A stretch of 64,000 nucleotides of DNA from Ignavigranum ruoffiae (GCF_900110675.1 NZ_FOEN01000010.1:1-64000), one strand, 5' to 3'. Positions 44,720 through 53,776 are shown, counted from the stretch's first letter. The notes: generated from the letters alone by a model not told the origin. Translations and numbers: made by a program.

Positions 44720-45628
44720 CTATTTTTGCGGAATAGGGTGTTCATTTCTCAAAATAGTCAGAAAAGAGATAAAATCATCCGCGATAATGGCATGACCGGT
44801 TTCGAGAAGAAATAATTTGGCCTTGTCGCCTAAATATGCTTTGGTCTGTTGACCATCCGCTAAATCAACAATCTTATCATAACGGCCGTGAAGGATAACC
44901 GTCGGAGCCTGAATTAATTGATAACGATTACTACCAGGATGATAGCCATTCGATTGGTCAGTCATATTAAATTCTAGTAGGTCATAATAGATATCAGAGT
45001 AATTTCTCTGTTCATAAATCGCCTCCAGATAGAGTTGCATTTCACTGGAACTTAGTTGATAAGTATGGTAAAGCGTCTCAAGCAATTTAGTTAATAATTT
45101 TTGATCATGGTGTTTAATCGCTGACTCCATCTTTTGTAATAGTGGATTCCATTTCTGAAATCGTCTTTGGTTAAAGCTGAGGGCTGATCGGGCAGGAATC
45201 TTAACCGAGGATAATAATTTGTTCGAGCAAGTTTTGAAACCTTGGATACCGACGGAGGCAACGAGGAAGAGTTGATCAATTCGGTGAGGGATCGAAGCAG
45301 CGAGTTCCATGGCCACCCCTCCGCCCATTGACCAACCCAGCACCGTGGCAGTTTGGATGTCAAGTTGATCCATCCATTGAACCAGGTCATCACTGAGATC
45401 CTTAAGTGAACGCGTCGGGCGGCGATAACTACTTTTGCCGAAACCGCGTAAATCGACAGCGTATACTTGATAATCTTCCTTGAGAGCTTCCATGGTTGAA
45501 TGGAAATGGACCGAAGAACTCATATTCCCATGAATGAGTAGCATTGAGGGTCCTTTATGACCGGCTTTACGATAGGCTATTCTTTCTTGATTAGGTAAAT
45601 CCACAAAATTTAAAGGATGTAGTTTCAT
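44720..45628 (-). CDS. Alpha/beta hydrolase
   Basis: This is a 302-residue alpha/beta hydrolase-fold enzyme. The oxyanion segment LLIHGNMSSS is near 36, the nucleophile elbow LGWSMGGGVAME carries Ser near 108, and the acid HGRYDKIVD and the base ETGHAIIADD are near 250 and 280. The substrate is unknown; location inside the PHA locus raises the possibility of a PHA-oligomer hydrolase or thioesterase, but similar genes are common elsewhere. The ATG at 45628 has GGAGG eight bases upstream. It is divergent from phaJ with only 44 bases between start codons. Confidence 0.78.
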   Translation of the reverse strand: MKLHPLNFVDLPNQERIAYRKAGHKGPSMLLIHGNMSSSVHFHSTMEALKEDYQVYAVDLRGFGKSSYRRPTRSLKDLSDDLVQWMDQLDIQTATVLGWSMGGGVAMELAASIPHRIDQLFLVASVGIQGFKTCSNKLLSSVKIPARSALSFNQRRFQKWNPLLQKMESAIKHHDQKLLTKLLETLYHTYQLSSSEMQLYLEAIYEQRNYSDIYYDLLEFNMTDQSNGYHPGSNRYQLIQAPTVILHGRYDKIVDLADGQQTKAYLGDKAKLFLLETGHAIIADDFISFLTILRNEHPIPQK

Positions 45629-45672
45629 AATAACCTCCACAGGTAAAAAAATAAAATATAGGAGTGATAGAT

Positions 45673-46071
45673 ATGGCAACATATGAAATTGGACAATCAG
45701 GGTCTTTTACCAAGACCATCACCGAAGCAGATGTGGTACTATTCGCAGGCGTATCAGGGGACTTAAACCCAGCCCACGTCAACGAAGTTGCTGCTTCTCA
45801 AGGAATGTTTAAGAAGCGGATTGCCCATGGGATGTTGGGAGCTTCATTAATCTCTGCGGTATTGGGTATGCATTTCCCCGGACCTGGTACCATCTATTTA
45901 GGGCAAAATTTGAAATTCGTTAAGCCAGTAGCGATTAACGATACCTTAACCGCAACCGTGAAAGTGACTTCAATCAATGATAAAGGTTGGTTAACGCTAG
46001 ATACGACCGTCACCAATCAAGATGGCGATCCAGTAATCAAAGGGGAAGCCAATGTCATTCCGCCCAAATAA
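45673..46071 (+). CDS. phaJ: (R)-specific enoyl-CoA hydratase, MaoC-like
   Basis: This is a single hotdog-fold MaoC dehydratase of 132 residues that hydrates trans-2-enoyl-CoA to (R)-3-hydroxyacyl-CoA. The active-site block VSGDLNPAHVNE has Asp30 and His35, one residue off Asp31/His36 of Aeromonas caviae PhaJ, and RIAHGMLGASLISAVLG and GTIYLGQNLKFVKPVAINDT complete the family signature. The ATG at 45673 follows AGGAGTG with proper spacing. The product is the substrate of PhaC, encoded about 1 kb upstream, which makes a PHA role likely although the gene is not contiguous with phaEC. Confidence 0.85.
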   Translation: MATYEIGQSGSFTKTITEADVVLFAGVSGDLNPAHVNEVAASQGMFKKRIAHGMLGASLISAVLGMHFPGPGTIYLGQNLKFVKPVAINDTLTATVKVTSINDKGWLTLDTTVTNQDGDPVIKGEANVIPPK

Positions 46072-46107
46072 ATAATTGATTCTGATGAACATTAATTGTC
46101 AAGGAAC

Positions 46108-46159
46108 AAAAAGGGACATCCAAAAGATAGCTCACAAGCTACCTTTTGGGTGTCTCTTT
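46108..46159. terminator. Bidirectional terminator between phaJ and spxH
   Basis: A long imperfect stem (AAAGGGACA..CC.AAAAG..AGCT with AGCT..CTTTT.GGG.TGTCTCTTT) spans 46109-46158, with A and T rich flanks. Confidence 0.75.
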
Positions 46160-46167
46160 CTGCTTAG

Positions 46168-46884
46168 CTAATAGAATGTTTCTTGGGAAGTGTCACGAGT
46201 ATCCTCGCTCTTATGAATAATGGATAATTTGGCCTTTGCTCTTGGTTTTTCTTTACGGGAGAGGTAGTATCTCTGCACGATATTATCTAATTCTTCCAGA
46301 ATCACTTCGCGGGTGATATCTTCCCGAATTAAAATACCGTCATGTTCCGATTGATTTTGAAAAATGACAAGGGCAGGAGTCTGTTGGACTTGCATTTCGC
46401 GGGCAATCTTTTGATCCTTTAAGAATAGTTGGCGAACGAAATCAGAATTCAAATCTTCTAGAAAGATTTGCAAATCTAAGCCGATTTCTTTGGCAATGTC
46501 ACTAAACATTTCTTCAGAGAAATCCTCCATATTATGGTTGAACAATTCCTGCAAGCGAATTAGGAATTGACGGCCTAATTTCTTACCTTGTAGGGAAGCC
46601 GCTTTGTAGGCTACGGCCGCCTTGTAGACAATATTATAGTATAGATTGCGCTGGGCCAGATTGGCATGGTTAATATTTATTTGTTCTAAAAAGTGATAAA
46701 TAGCTTGGTGGTTATGGTAAGTTAGAATATTAACATCTACTTTGGAATTAATCATATTAATTGAGCGTATCAATTCTTGTTCTGAATGATAACATCGCAT
46801 GCCTAGGGGATTCACAAAGAGATAGAACTCGAACGAGGAAGGCACCCCATTCAGTTGATATTCGACTTGATAGTTAGGGACCAT
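46168..46884 (-). CDS. spxH: SpxH/YjbH-type ClpXP adaptor (DsbA-like fold)
   Basis: This is a 238-residue thioredoxin/DsbA-like protein without signal peptide, acting in the cytosol. In Bacillus SpxH (YjbH) binds Spx and stimulates its degradation by ClpXP. The domain starts FEFYLFVNPLGMRCYHSE; the usual CxxC of oxidoreductases is reduced to one Cys (GMRC), and the cis-Pro loop is VQQTPALVIF near 193. The long helical insertion (about 70-180) fits SpxH. AAGGAGG precedes the ATG. It heads the conserved spxH-CYTH-relQ-nadK-rluD neighbourhood, although it and the CYTH gene are on the minus strand here. Confidence 0.82.
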   Translation of the reverse strand: MVPNYQVEYQLNGVPSSFEFYLFVNPLGMRCYHSEQELIRSINMINSKVDVNILTYHNHQAIYHFLEQININHANLAQRNLYYNIVYKAAVAYKAASLQGKKLGRQFLIRLQELFNHNMEDFSEEMFSDIAKEIGLDLQIFLEDLNSDFVRQLFLKDQKIAREMQVQQTPALVIFQNQSEHDGILIREDITREVILEELDNIVQRYYLSRKEKPRAKAKLSIIHKSEDTRDTSQETFY

Positions 46885-46973
46885 TCAATGCCTCCTTCCT
46901 AAATGAAAGTTTCGGCTCTTTCTAAAACTTATCCTAGCACGGTCAGTTGATAATTACCAATAATCTGCCTAAA

Positions 46974-47564
46974 TTATTTGTTCCGGTCTAGGTCTTGATA
47001 ATGAGCCGCTCGCGATAATTTTTTGGCAGCCGGCTTGTATTCTAGCTGATATTGGTCGAGAAAGTCAAACCACACGTTTGCTTGATCCAAGTCTTCTAGT
47101 TCGCATTCTAACTCATAGTCTTCAGTTTGAGGGAAGAAGCTGTGATCTAGACAGAAAGTTGCTCCCGGCACAGGATAAAGATAACGATGGGTCGACATCT
47201 GATAGTGTAATTGCAATTGTTCGATTGGAATCTGGTGATTATGGATGAATTTGATCAAGTCTGCATCTGTGAACCAAGTGGGATTAATAGCAGAACTGAT
47301 GCTATCAACTGGTCCTTGCTCTTGAGTGATTTCAATGGAACGAAACTCTGAAATGAGTTGTTTGATCGTCCATTCAGACCGATCTTTAAAGACACGTAGC
47401 CGCAAGGCCGCATTAATTTTGGCTAATTGATGGTCGGGTGTATCATAATAATAGTTGGATTGAATCAGGGCGGAACGGGGTTTAAATCCTAACTGATCGA
47501 TTAAGCGTTCAAATTCATCTTTCCGCAACATTGTTTTATATTCTTGCTCGATATTTTTAGTCAT
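46974..47564 (-). CDS. yjbK: CYTH domain protein (YjbK-like)
   Basis: This is a triphosphate-tunnel enzyme fold of 196 residues. The N-terminal ExExK-like motif is IEQEYKTML (NIEQEYK). Charged tunnel strands follow, including AALRLRVFKDRSEWTIKQ and CLDHSFFPQTEDYELECELE. Gram-positive members may hydrolyse inorganic or nucleoside triphosphates; the in vivo substrate is not established. AAGGAGGA precedes the ATG. It is divergent from relQ, 104 bases away, and upstream of spxH. Confidence 0.85.
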   Translation of the reverse strand: MTKNIEQEYKTMLRKDEFERLIDQLGFKPRSALIQSNYYYDTPDHQLAKINAALRLRVFKDRSEWTIKQLISEFRSIEITQEQGPVDSISSAINPTWFTDADLIKFIHNHQIPIEQLQLHYQMSTHRYLYPVPGATFCLDHSFFPQTEDYELECELEDLDQANVWFDFLDQYQLEYKPAAKKLSRAAHYQDLDRNK

Positions 47565-47668
47565 AGGGTCCTCCTTAATCAGACTTGCTGATTCAATAAT
47601 AGCGAAAGTATGTTAGAATAACAAAGGAAAATCAATCCTACTAGTCGAATTAGAAGGAGAGTGGTTCA

Positions 47669-48310
47669 ATGCGTGAGACGATGGACCAACAAATTAAAGA
47701 TTGGGATGCTTTCTTGGCTCCTTATCATCAGGCAGTGGCCGAATTAAAGTTAAAACTTAAGACGATTCGAAATGAGTTTCAATTGGCGGGCAAGCATACA
47801 CCGATTGAATTTGTAACTGGACGCGTCAAATCCAAAGAAAGTATTTTGGAAAAGATGGAGATGCGTAAAATTGATCCCCAAGACTTCCTGATTGGCGTTC
47901 AAGACATCGCTGGAATACGGATTATGTGTCAATTTGTCGAAGATATTTATGAAGTCGCTGAATTATTAAAGGATCGCAAAGACTTCAAGGTCATCTTGAT
48001 TCGTGATTATATCCAAAGTCCTAAGGAATCTGGTTACCGTTCTTATCATATGGTAATCGATTACCCGGTTCAAAGAGCTCATGGAGTCCAACATGTGATT
48101 GTGGAAATCCAAATTCGCACGTTAGCGATGAATTTCTGGGCAACCATTGAGCATTCTTTAAATTATAAATATCGCGGCAAGTATCCCGACCATATATTAA
48201 TGCGTTTGGAACGTGCTTCGGAAGCTGCCTTTCGCTTAGATGAAGAGATGTCTGAGATTCGCGAAGAAATTCGTGAAGCCACCCATTATTTTGAGAAACG
48301 TAATGATTAG
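47669..48310 (+). CDS. relQ: Small alarmone synthetase RelQ (GTP pyrophosphokinase)
   Basis: This is a single-domain (p)ppGpp synthetase of 213 residues, without hydrolase or regulatory domains. Nucleotide and Mg sites appear in GRVKSKESILEKMEMR near 51, DIAGIRIMCQFVEDIYEV near 84, SPKESGYRSYHMVIDYP near 119 and VEIQIRTLAMNFWATIEHSLNYK near 150. The C-terminal helix mediates tetramer formation in B. subtilis RelQ. The ATG has GAAGGAGAG upstream. nadK follows ten bases later, an order conserved in Bacilli. Confidence 0.94.
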   Translation: MRETMDQQIKDWDAFLAPYHQAVAELKLKLKTIRNEFQLAGKHTPIEFVTGRVKSKESILEKMEMRKIDPQDFLIGVQDIAGIRIMCQFVEDIYEVAELLKDRKDFKVILIRDYIQSPKESGYRSYHMVIDYPVQRAHGVQHVIVEIQIRTLAMNFWATIEHSLNYKYRGKYPDHILMRLERASEAAFRLDEEMSEIREEIREATHYFEKRND

Positions 48311-48319
48311 GAGTCGATT

Positions 48320-49153
48320 ATGTTAACTGTATTATTATATGCGAATGACAAACAATTATCACAGGCTTTGAAGAAGGAATTTATCCAGAAGATTAAGGAC
48401 CAACCGATTCGCTTAGTAGAAGAGAAGGAGCAAGCGGATTATATTATCACCATTGGCGGTGATGGCACTTTACTTTCTGCTTTTCACCGCTTCCCTCAGT
48501 ATCTTGAATATAGTCAATTTATAGGAATTCATACGGGGCATTTAGGTTTTTATGCGGATTGGTTGGCTAATGGAATTGATCAATTAATCAGAGGCTTAGT
48601 TTCTGGCAACCGCGAATCGGTTTCATACCCTTTATTGACAGTAGATATCAAAACTACCGACAAACGAAGTATCCGCCGCCTGGCTTTGAACGAATTTGTC
48701 CTAAGATCAACTGCCGGAACGGTGGTCTGCGATGTTTACTTGGATGACTTTTGTTTTGAAACTTTTCGAGGCGATGGCATCTGTATCTCAACGCCTACGG
48801 GTTCAACCGGATTGAATAAATCTTTAGGGGGGGCAGTCATTCATCCCAAGCTAGATGCCATGCAGATGACTGAAATTGCTTCAATCAATAATTTAATTTA
48901 TCGAACACTATCTTCACCGGTCATTGTCCCTCAGGAAGAGAGTATTACTTTGAAACCTGATTCACAGAGTGGTAATTTTATCTTGAGTTTGGATAATCAG
49001 AGCTTGTCACTGGAGAATATTGAGTCTATTCGCACCCAAATTGCGCCCCAACGAATCCGTTTTGCCAGTTTGAAACACACTCATTTTTGGGACCGGGTGG
49101 CTTCTTCCTTCATTGGTAATCATCCAAGTGATTCGCGGGAGTTGAATCGATGA
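48320..49153 (+). CDS. nadK: NAD kinase
   Basis: This enzyme makes NADP from NAD and ATP; 277 residues. The GGDG motif is TIGGDGTLLSAF near 49, and LRSTAGTVVCDVYLDD and ISTPTGSTGLNKSLGGAVIHP near 152-172 form the NAD site. AGGAG precedes the ATG. Its last four bases overlap the start of the pseudouridine synthase gene (ATGA), so the two are coupled. Confidence 0.95.
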   Translation: MLTVLLYANDKQLSQALKKEFIQKIKDQPIRLVEEKEQADYIITIGGDGTLLSAFHRFPQYLEYSQFIGIHTGHLGFYADWLANGIDQLIRGLVSGNRESVSYPLLTVDIKTTDKRSIRRLALNEFVLRSTAGTVVCDVYLDDFCFETFRGDGICISTPTGSTGLNKSLGGAVIHPKLDAMQMTEIASINNLIYRTLSSPVIVPQEESITLKPDSQSGNFILSLDNQSLSLENIESIRTQIAPQRIRFASLKHTHFWDRVASSFIGNHPSDSRELNR

Positions 49154-50052
49154 AGTTCGAATGGCGCTTTGATCAAGAGGAACCGATGACGGTCCTTCAA
49201 TATTTAAGATTGCAGGCGATTCCCCGCCGTTTCATTAGTCGCTTAAAGTATCAAGGTGGCGATATCAAAGTCAATGATCGCAGTGTAACGGTAAGAGAAG
49301 AACTTCATGTGGGAGACCTCATTCAGCTCTATGCTCCCATTGAACAGGGCCATGAGACGGTGCCGGCTTCTTCAGCTCCAATCGAAGTGGTTTATGAAGA
49401 TCGTGACTTATTGGTGGTTAATAAACCTGTAGGTATTGTCTCAATTCCTTCCCGACGAGATCCAGATTCAGCAATGGCTAATCGGATTAAGGGATATTAC
49501 CAAGACCACCAATACCAGGATCAAGTGATTCATATTGTGACCCGGTTGGACCGCGATACTTCGGGCTTGATGTTGATTGCGAAACATCGGCTTGCTCATG
49601 CTTGGATGGATCAACAGATTCGCCATCAGCAATTAAAGAAATATTATTATGCCATTAGTCAACGGCAAGATTGGCCTGACCATGGTTATATCGATGGACC
49701 GATTGCCCGCGATCCTCAATCCATTATTACTCGACGAGTGGATCCTCAAGGGCAAGCCTCACTGACGGAATACTGGCTTCAAGAGACTTTAAACGATTCA
49801 AGCTTGCTTAAATTACGCTTGCATACAGGCAGAACCCATCAAATTAGGGTTCATCTGAGTTGGCAGGGTGGTCCGCTAATTGGTGATGATTTATATGGGG
49901 GACGATTGGAATCGCCCTTGAATCGTCAAGCTTTGCATTGTGGTCAATTAGAATTTGTCCAACCTTTCAGTGGCCAAGCTATGGTTCTCAAGCAAGATTT
50001 GCCAGCAGATATGTTAGAATGGGTTCAGAGAAAGAAAATAAGGAGGGTTTAG
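49150..50052 (+). CDS. RluA/RluD-family pseudouridine synthase
   Basis: This is an RNA pseudouridine synthase of 300 residues. A small S4-like N-terminal region (about 12-60) precedes the catalytic domain with HIVTRLDRDTSGLMLIAKH (catalytic Asp near 138), LKLRLHTGRTHQIRVHLSW and GDDLYGG. The site modified is unknown; the orthologue next to nadK in Bacillus is YjbO. The start overlaps the nadK stop, and mgtE begins at once after its stop. Confidence 0.92.
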   Translation: MKFEWRFDQEEPMTVLQYLRLQAIPRRFISRLKYQGGDIKVNDRSVTVREELHVGDLIQLYAPIEQGHETVPASSAPIEVVYEDRDLLVVNKPVGIVSIPSRRDPDSAMANRIKGYYQDHQYQDQVIHIVTRLDRDTSGLMLIAKHRLAHAWMDQQIRHQQLKKYYYAISQRQDWPDHGYIDGPIARDPQSIITRRVDPQGQASLTEYWLQETLNDSSLLKLRLHTGRTHQIRVHLSWQGGPLIGDDLYGGRLESPLNRQALHCGQLEFVQPFSGQAMVLKQDLPADMLEWVQRKKIRRV

Positions 50053-51417
50053 GTGGAAGTTTTTGAACGAAGCATTGAAGAACAGGTGAGAATCTTACAA
50101 GGCTTATTGGCCAATAACCGAATGACACGCTTTAGAACTGAATTTCTGGCCCTTCATAACTATGACCAAGCACAGATTTTTAATCAATTAAAGAGTGAGG
50201 ATCGGGAGAAAGTTTACCAATATCTGTCTCCTTCTGAACTGGCTAATATTTTCGATGCTTTAGAAGCTCAGGATGAGAAGATTGATGGCTATTTTGAAGA
50301 GATGCTGTATCCATATGCCGCCAATGTTCTGGCCGAAATGTATGCTGATAATGCGGTTGATGTCTTGAACGAATTGAAAGACCGTGACCGTGTGAATATT
50401 TACATGCATTTGATGCCAGCCGAATCCGCACGTGAGATTAGTCAGCTGATTAATTATTTGGAAGATACGGCTGGGGCGATCATGACGACGGAGTATATCG
50501 CGATTGAAGAAGGGTTGACTTTAGCGGAAGCCTATTATCAATTACGTCAACAGGCCATTGAAGCAGAGACGATCTACTATGTATACGTGATTGATCAGCA
50601 TCACCGACTGACTGGTGTGATTTCTTTGCGGGATTTAATCATAAATGACGAGGACAAATTAGTGGCAGATGTAATGAATAATCGCGTGATCTCGGTCCAA
50701 GTGAATGACGATCAACTCGAAGTTGCCAAGATGGTCAAAGACTATGACCTATTGGCCTTACCGGTAGTTGGTTTCGATCAAGAACTGCTTGGCATTGTCA
50801 CCGTGGACGATGTTTTGGATGTCATGCAGGAAGAAGCCGAGAGCGATTATTCTGGATTGGCCGCTGTAGACGTTTCAGAGAAGCATATTTCCCCGTGGTC
50901 GGCAGCGAAGAGCCGTCTGCCCTGGTTAATTACTTTGTTATTCTTGGGGATGGGTACCTCAACGGTGATCAGTCGTTACAGTGGTCTGGTCGAAGAAGTT
51001 TCGATATTATCAGCATTTATTACGCTAATTACTGGGACGGCTGGGAATGCGGGAACGCAATCCTTAGCTGTAACTGTACGTCAGTTGAATAGCAAGGACC
51101 ATGACAAACAGGTGGGCAAGACCTTTAGTTTTGAACTCCTAACTGGCGCCATTACTGGTCTGGTCGTTGCCCTCTGTGTCTTCTTAATTGTCTTTATTTG
51201 GAAAGGCAATCCTTTCTTTGGATTGATTATTGCGGCAGCGATGTTTATGGCCATTGTCGTTGCCAATCTAGCCGGATTATTTATTCCTTATTTAATGGAT
51301 AAATTAGGCTTTGATCCTGCTGTCGCGAGTGGGCCCTTTATTTCTACACTCAGTGACTTGACATCGGTCTTTATTTACTTTACGATTGCTGGGTTATTTT
51401 TAGCATATCTTCTATAA
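50053..51417 (+). CDS. mgtE: Magnesium transporter MgtE
   Basis: This is a Mg2+ channel of 454 residues. The N-terminal helical domain (about 1-130), two CBS domains (about 135-260) that gate by Mg binding (TTEYIAIEEG, VISLRDLII, VTVDDVLDVMQEE) and five C-terminal membrane helices form the standard layout. ITGTAGNAGTQSLAVTVRQL near 334 is the pore signature. The start is GTG with AGGAGGG upstream, immediately after the pseudouridine synthase stop. It converges with the GNAT gene with only three bases between stops; a short TCTATAAA/TTTATAGA stem spans the junction. Confidence 0.94.
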   Translation: MEVFERSIEEQVRILQGLLANNRMTRFRTEFLALHNYDQAQIFNQLKSEDREKVYQYLSPSELANIFDALEAQDEKIDGYFEEMLYPYAANVLAEMYADNAVDVLNELKDRDRVNIYMHLMPAESAREISQLINYLEDTAGAIMTTEYIAIEEGLTLAEAYYQLRQQAIEAETIYYVYVIDQHHRLTGVISLRDLIINDEDKLVADVMNNRVISVQVNDDQLEVAKMVKDYDLLALPVVGFDQELLGIVTVDDVLDVMQEEAESDYSGLAAVDVSEKHISPWSAAKSRLPWLITLLFLGMGTSTVISRYSGLVEEVSILSAFITLITGTAGNAGTQSLAVTVRQLNSKDHDKQVGKTFSFELLTGAITGLVVALCVFLIVFIWKGNPFFGLIIAAAMFMAIVVANLAGLFIPYLMDKLGFDPAVASGPFISTLSDLTSVFIYFTIAGLFLAYLL

Positions 51418-51420
51418 ACT

Positions 51421-51861
51421 TTAGGTCAAGCTTTTATAGAGATTTTGATGTAGGATACCTGCCTCGATAAAGGTGGGTTCTTTACTTTGCCGATAATTAG
51501 ATTTTAGGTAAAAGGGCAAGGCGCTCTGCTGGGCAGAAAGATAAATATAATCAATACCCTGGTCCTTGGCCCAGGCTTCCATCTGGGTTAATAAAGCCCT
51601 GCCGACCGATTGTTGACGAGCTTCGAGCTTGACAGCGAAGCGTTGTAGGTGGGCACGGGAAGAATTTGCGTCGAGATGAAGGCGACAAGTTGCGACAGGA
51701 GTTTGATCCAGATAGGCTACAAAATGATAAGATTCACCATCGAGTTGATCCCATTCAATGTCGGGGTCAATCCCTTGTTCCTTGACAAAGACGGTCTGAC
51801 GAATGGAGCGAGCATCTTGATAAATGGGCGACTGATCACCGAAAGAAACGCTTACATTCAT
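51421..51861 (-). CDS. GNAT family N-acetyltransferase (YjcF/ElaA-like)
   Basis: This is a 146-residue GNAT acetyltransferase. The N-terminal segment SIRQTVFVKEQGIDPDIEWD is typical of the ElaA/YjcF group. The acetyl-CoA P-loop region is RFAVKLEARQQSVGRALLTQ (R/QxxGxG/A form) near 75-93, and the end YIYLSAQQSALPFYLKSNYR is the last strand-helix. The substrate is unknown. AAAGGATT precedes the ATG. Confidence 0.85.
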   Translation of the reverse strand: MNVSVSFGDQSPIYQDARSIRQTVFVKEQGIDPDIEWDQLDGESYHFVAYLDQTPVATCRLHLDANSSRAHLQRFAVKLEARQQSVGRALLTQMEAWAKDQGIDYIYLSAQQSALPFYLKSNYRQSKEPTFIEAGILHQNLYKSLT

Positions 51862-51981
51862 GATAAAATCCTTTCTAAAAATAGATTGAAAGATGAGTTA
51901 AATATAGGTATGATTATAGTACATGTTAACTAAATTGGACAAGCAAAGAAGATTTAATCATGGATAAAGGGAGTCGACAGA

Positions 51982-53040
51982 ATGAAAGGTATCAGTGATA
52001 AAAGTAAAGAACGGTTGGAACGGATTGCGTGCTTAACAGCGATTCCTTCACCTACTGGCTTTACTCAAGACATCTTAGACCGTATTGAAAGTAAATTACA
52101 AGACCTTGCAGTTCCTTATCAAAAATCTGCAAAAGGGGGCTTGTTGGTCAGTCTACCCGGCAAAGATGCTCTATCTCATCGCTATCTAACTGCTCACATA
52201 GATACCTTAGGCGCTATGGTTCGCAAAATAAAAGATAATGGCCGTTTAAAAATCGATTTAATTGGTGGTTTTATCTTTAATGCGATTGAAGGCGAGAATT
52301 GCCTGATTCATTCCTTAAATACAGGACAAAGTTACTCAGGCACGATTCTGATGCATCAAACCAGTGTTCATGTTTATAAGGATGCTAAGACCGCGGAACG
52401 AAATCAGGATAATATTGAAATCCGCCTCGACGAGCAAGTACAACAAGCTGAAGACGTTCGTCAGTTAGGCATTGAAGTTGGGGACTTTATTTCTTTTGAT
52501 CCAAGAGTGGTCATCACCGAGTCAGGCTTTATTAAGTCACGTCATTTGGATGACAAGGTCAGTGTCGCCTTGTTACTCGAATTGATTGAGGATGTGCAAG
52601 CGGGACGACTCAATTTGGCACATAGCACTCATTTTTATATTTCTAATAATGAAGAGATTGGCTACGGTGGCAACTCTAATATTCCGAGTGAAGTAGTTGA
52701 ATACTTGGCGGTGGATATGGGAGCCCTAGGTGATGATCAAGCTTCGGATGAATACACCGTGTCCATTTGTGCCAAAGATGGTTCAGGGCCATATCATGTA
52801 GGCTTACGTCAACATTTAGTTAGCTTATGCCAAGAGTATCAAATTCCTTATCAGGTGGATATCTATCCATATTATACGAGTGATGCTTCGGCTGCCATGC
52901 GGGCCGGGCACGATTTAAGACATGGGCTGCTCGGCGCGGGGATTGAAGCAAGTCATGCTTACGAGCGGACCCATGCCAAATCAGTGGATGCGACCTATCA
53001 ATTATTATTTGAATATTTACGGAGCCCGATGGAAGATTAA
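51982..53040 (+). CDS. M42 family metallopeptidase
   Basis: This is a di-metal aminopeptidase of 352 residues, a distant paralogue of the PepA at 16245-17315. Metal and catalytic segments are YLTAHIDTLGAMV near 70, FIKSRHLDDKVSVALLLEL near 190, FYISNNEEIGYGGNSNIP near 218 and AVDMGALGDD near 241, with the last His in ASHAYERTHAKS. The substrate range is unknown. It is a stand-alone gene; the ribosome site AAGGGAG is moderate. Confidence 0.88.
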   Translation: MKGISDKSKERLERIACLTAIPSPTGFTQDILDRIESKLQDLAVPYQKSAKGGLLVSLPGKDALSHRYLTAHIDTLGAMVRKIKDNGRLKIDLIGGFIFNAIEGENCLIHSLNTGQSYSGTILMHQTSVHVYKDAKTAERNQDNIEIRLDEQVQQAEDVRQLGIEVGDFISFDPRVVITESGFIKSRHLDDKVSVALLLELIEDVQAGRLNLAHSTHFYISNNEEIGYGGNSNIPSEVVEYLAVDMGALGDDQASDEYTVSICAKDGSGPYHVGLRQHLVSLCQEYQIPYQVDIYPYYTSDASAAMRAGHDLRHGLLGAGIEASHAYERTHAKSVDATYQLLFEYLRSPMED

Positions 53041-53104
53041 GGCGCTCTTTGAGTTTCATACAATTTGAATCAGTAGTGTAAGAGTAATAGAAGAAGGTGG
53101 GAGT

Positions 53105-53770
53105 ATGGAACATTTTTCCTTAAGTTTTTTGGGCTTTAATCGACAACAAGTCAATGAAGTGATAAATAAGCAAGAAAAACAAATTCAAGATTTACAACGA
53201 CAATTGGAACAATTGCAATCCAGCCAGCAGGAGTTAACTGAAGAGGTTGAGAACTATCGGCAGATGGAGGACGCTTTGCAACAAGGGATTCTGGATGCGC
53301 GCGTGACTGGTAAGAAGATTATTGATGATTCTTCAATGACAGCTGATAAGTTAATGCAGCAAACCCAAGAACAAGTTAACCAGTATAAAGAAGATTTTGC
53401 TTTCCATAGTAGGGAACTGGCTGAATCTGGCCATGATCTTAAAGAGAATTTACAGAACATGAAGAAAGAATTTCAAAAGATTCTGGATTCTTACCAAGAT
53501 ATGTTAGATTCAACTGATTTTGATCGGATTTATCCACAAAAATATATTGAGCGTCTTTTAATTCAAGTTTCAGCCTATGAGGATGATGAGACGATGGATT
53601 ATGATGATCAAATCGATGAACCGATCCGTAATCAACCGATGTCTGACGAAGAGAAATTAAAGTTAGAACAGCTCATTAATGAAGTCATTACTAACGAAAG
53701 GGTCGAAGAGGAGACTGATCCGAATAAATTTATCGACTTTTCAAAAATAAAAAATTCACAAGAAGGTTAA
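53105..53770 (+). CDS. DivIVA/GpsB-like coiled-coil protein
   Basis: This is a 221-residue, highly charged coiled-coil protein. The N-terminus FSLSFLGFNRQQVNEVINKQ resembles the DivIVA/GpsB lipid-binding head, where FxGYxxxEVNxFL is usual. A long coiled coil follows (about 18-55 and 85-130), then an acidic tail. DivIVA relatives scaffold proteins at division sites or poles. It is not next to ileS or the dcw cluster, so it is probably an accessory member rather than the main DivIVA. The annotation rests on weak similarity. AGAAGGTGGGAGT precedes the ATG. Confidence 0.65.
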   Translation: MEHFSLSFLGFNRQQVNEVINKQEKQIQDLQRQLEQLQSSQQELTEEVENYRQMEDALQQGILDARVTGKKIIDDSSMTADKLMQQTQEQVNQYKEDFAFHSRELAESGHDLKENLQNMKKEFQKILDSYQDMLDSTDFDRIYPQKYIERLLIQVSAYEDDETMDYDDQIDEPIRNQPMSDEEKLKLEQLINEVITNERVEEETDPNKFIDFSKIKNSQEG

Positions 53771-53776
53771 AGCGGC

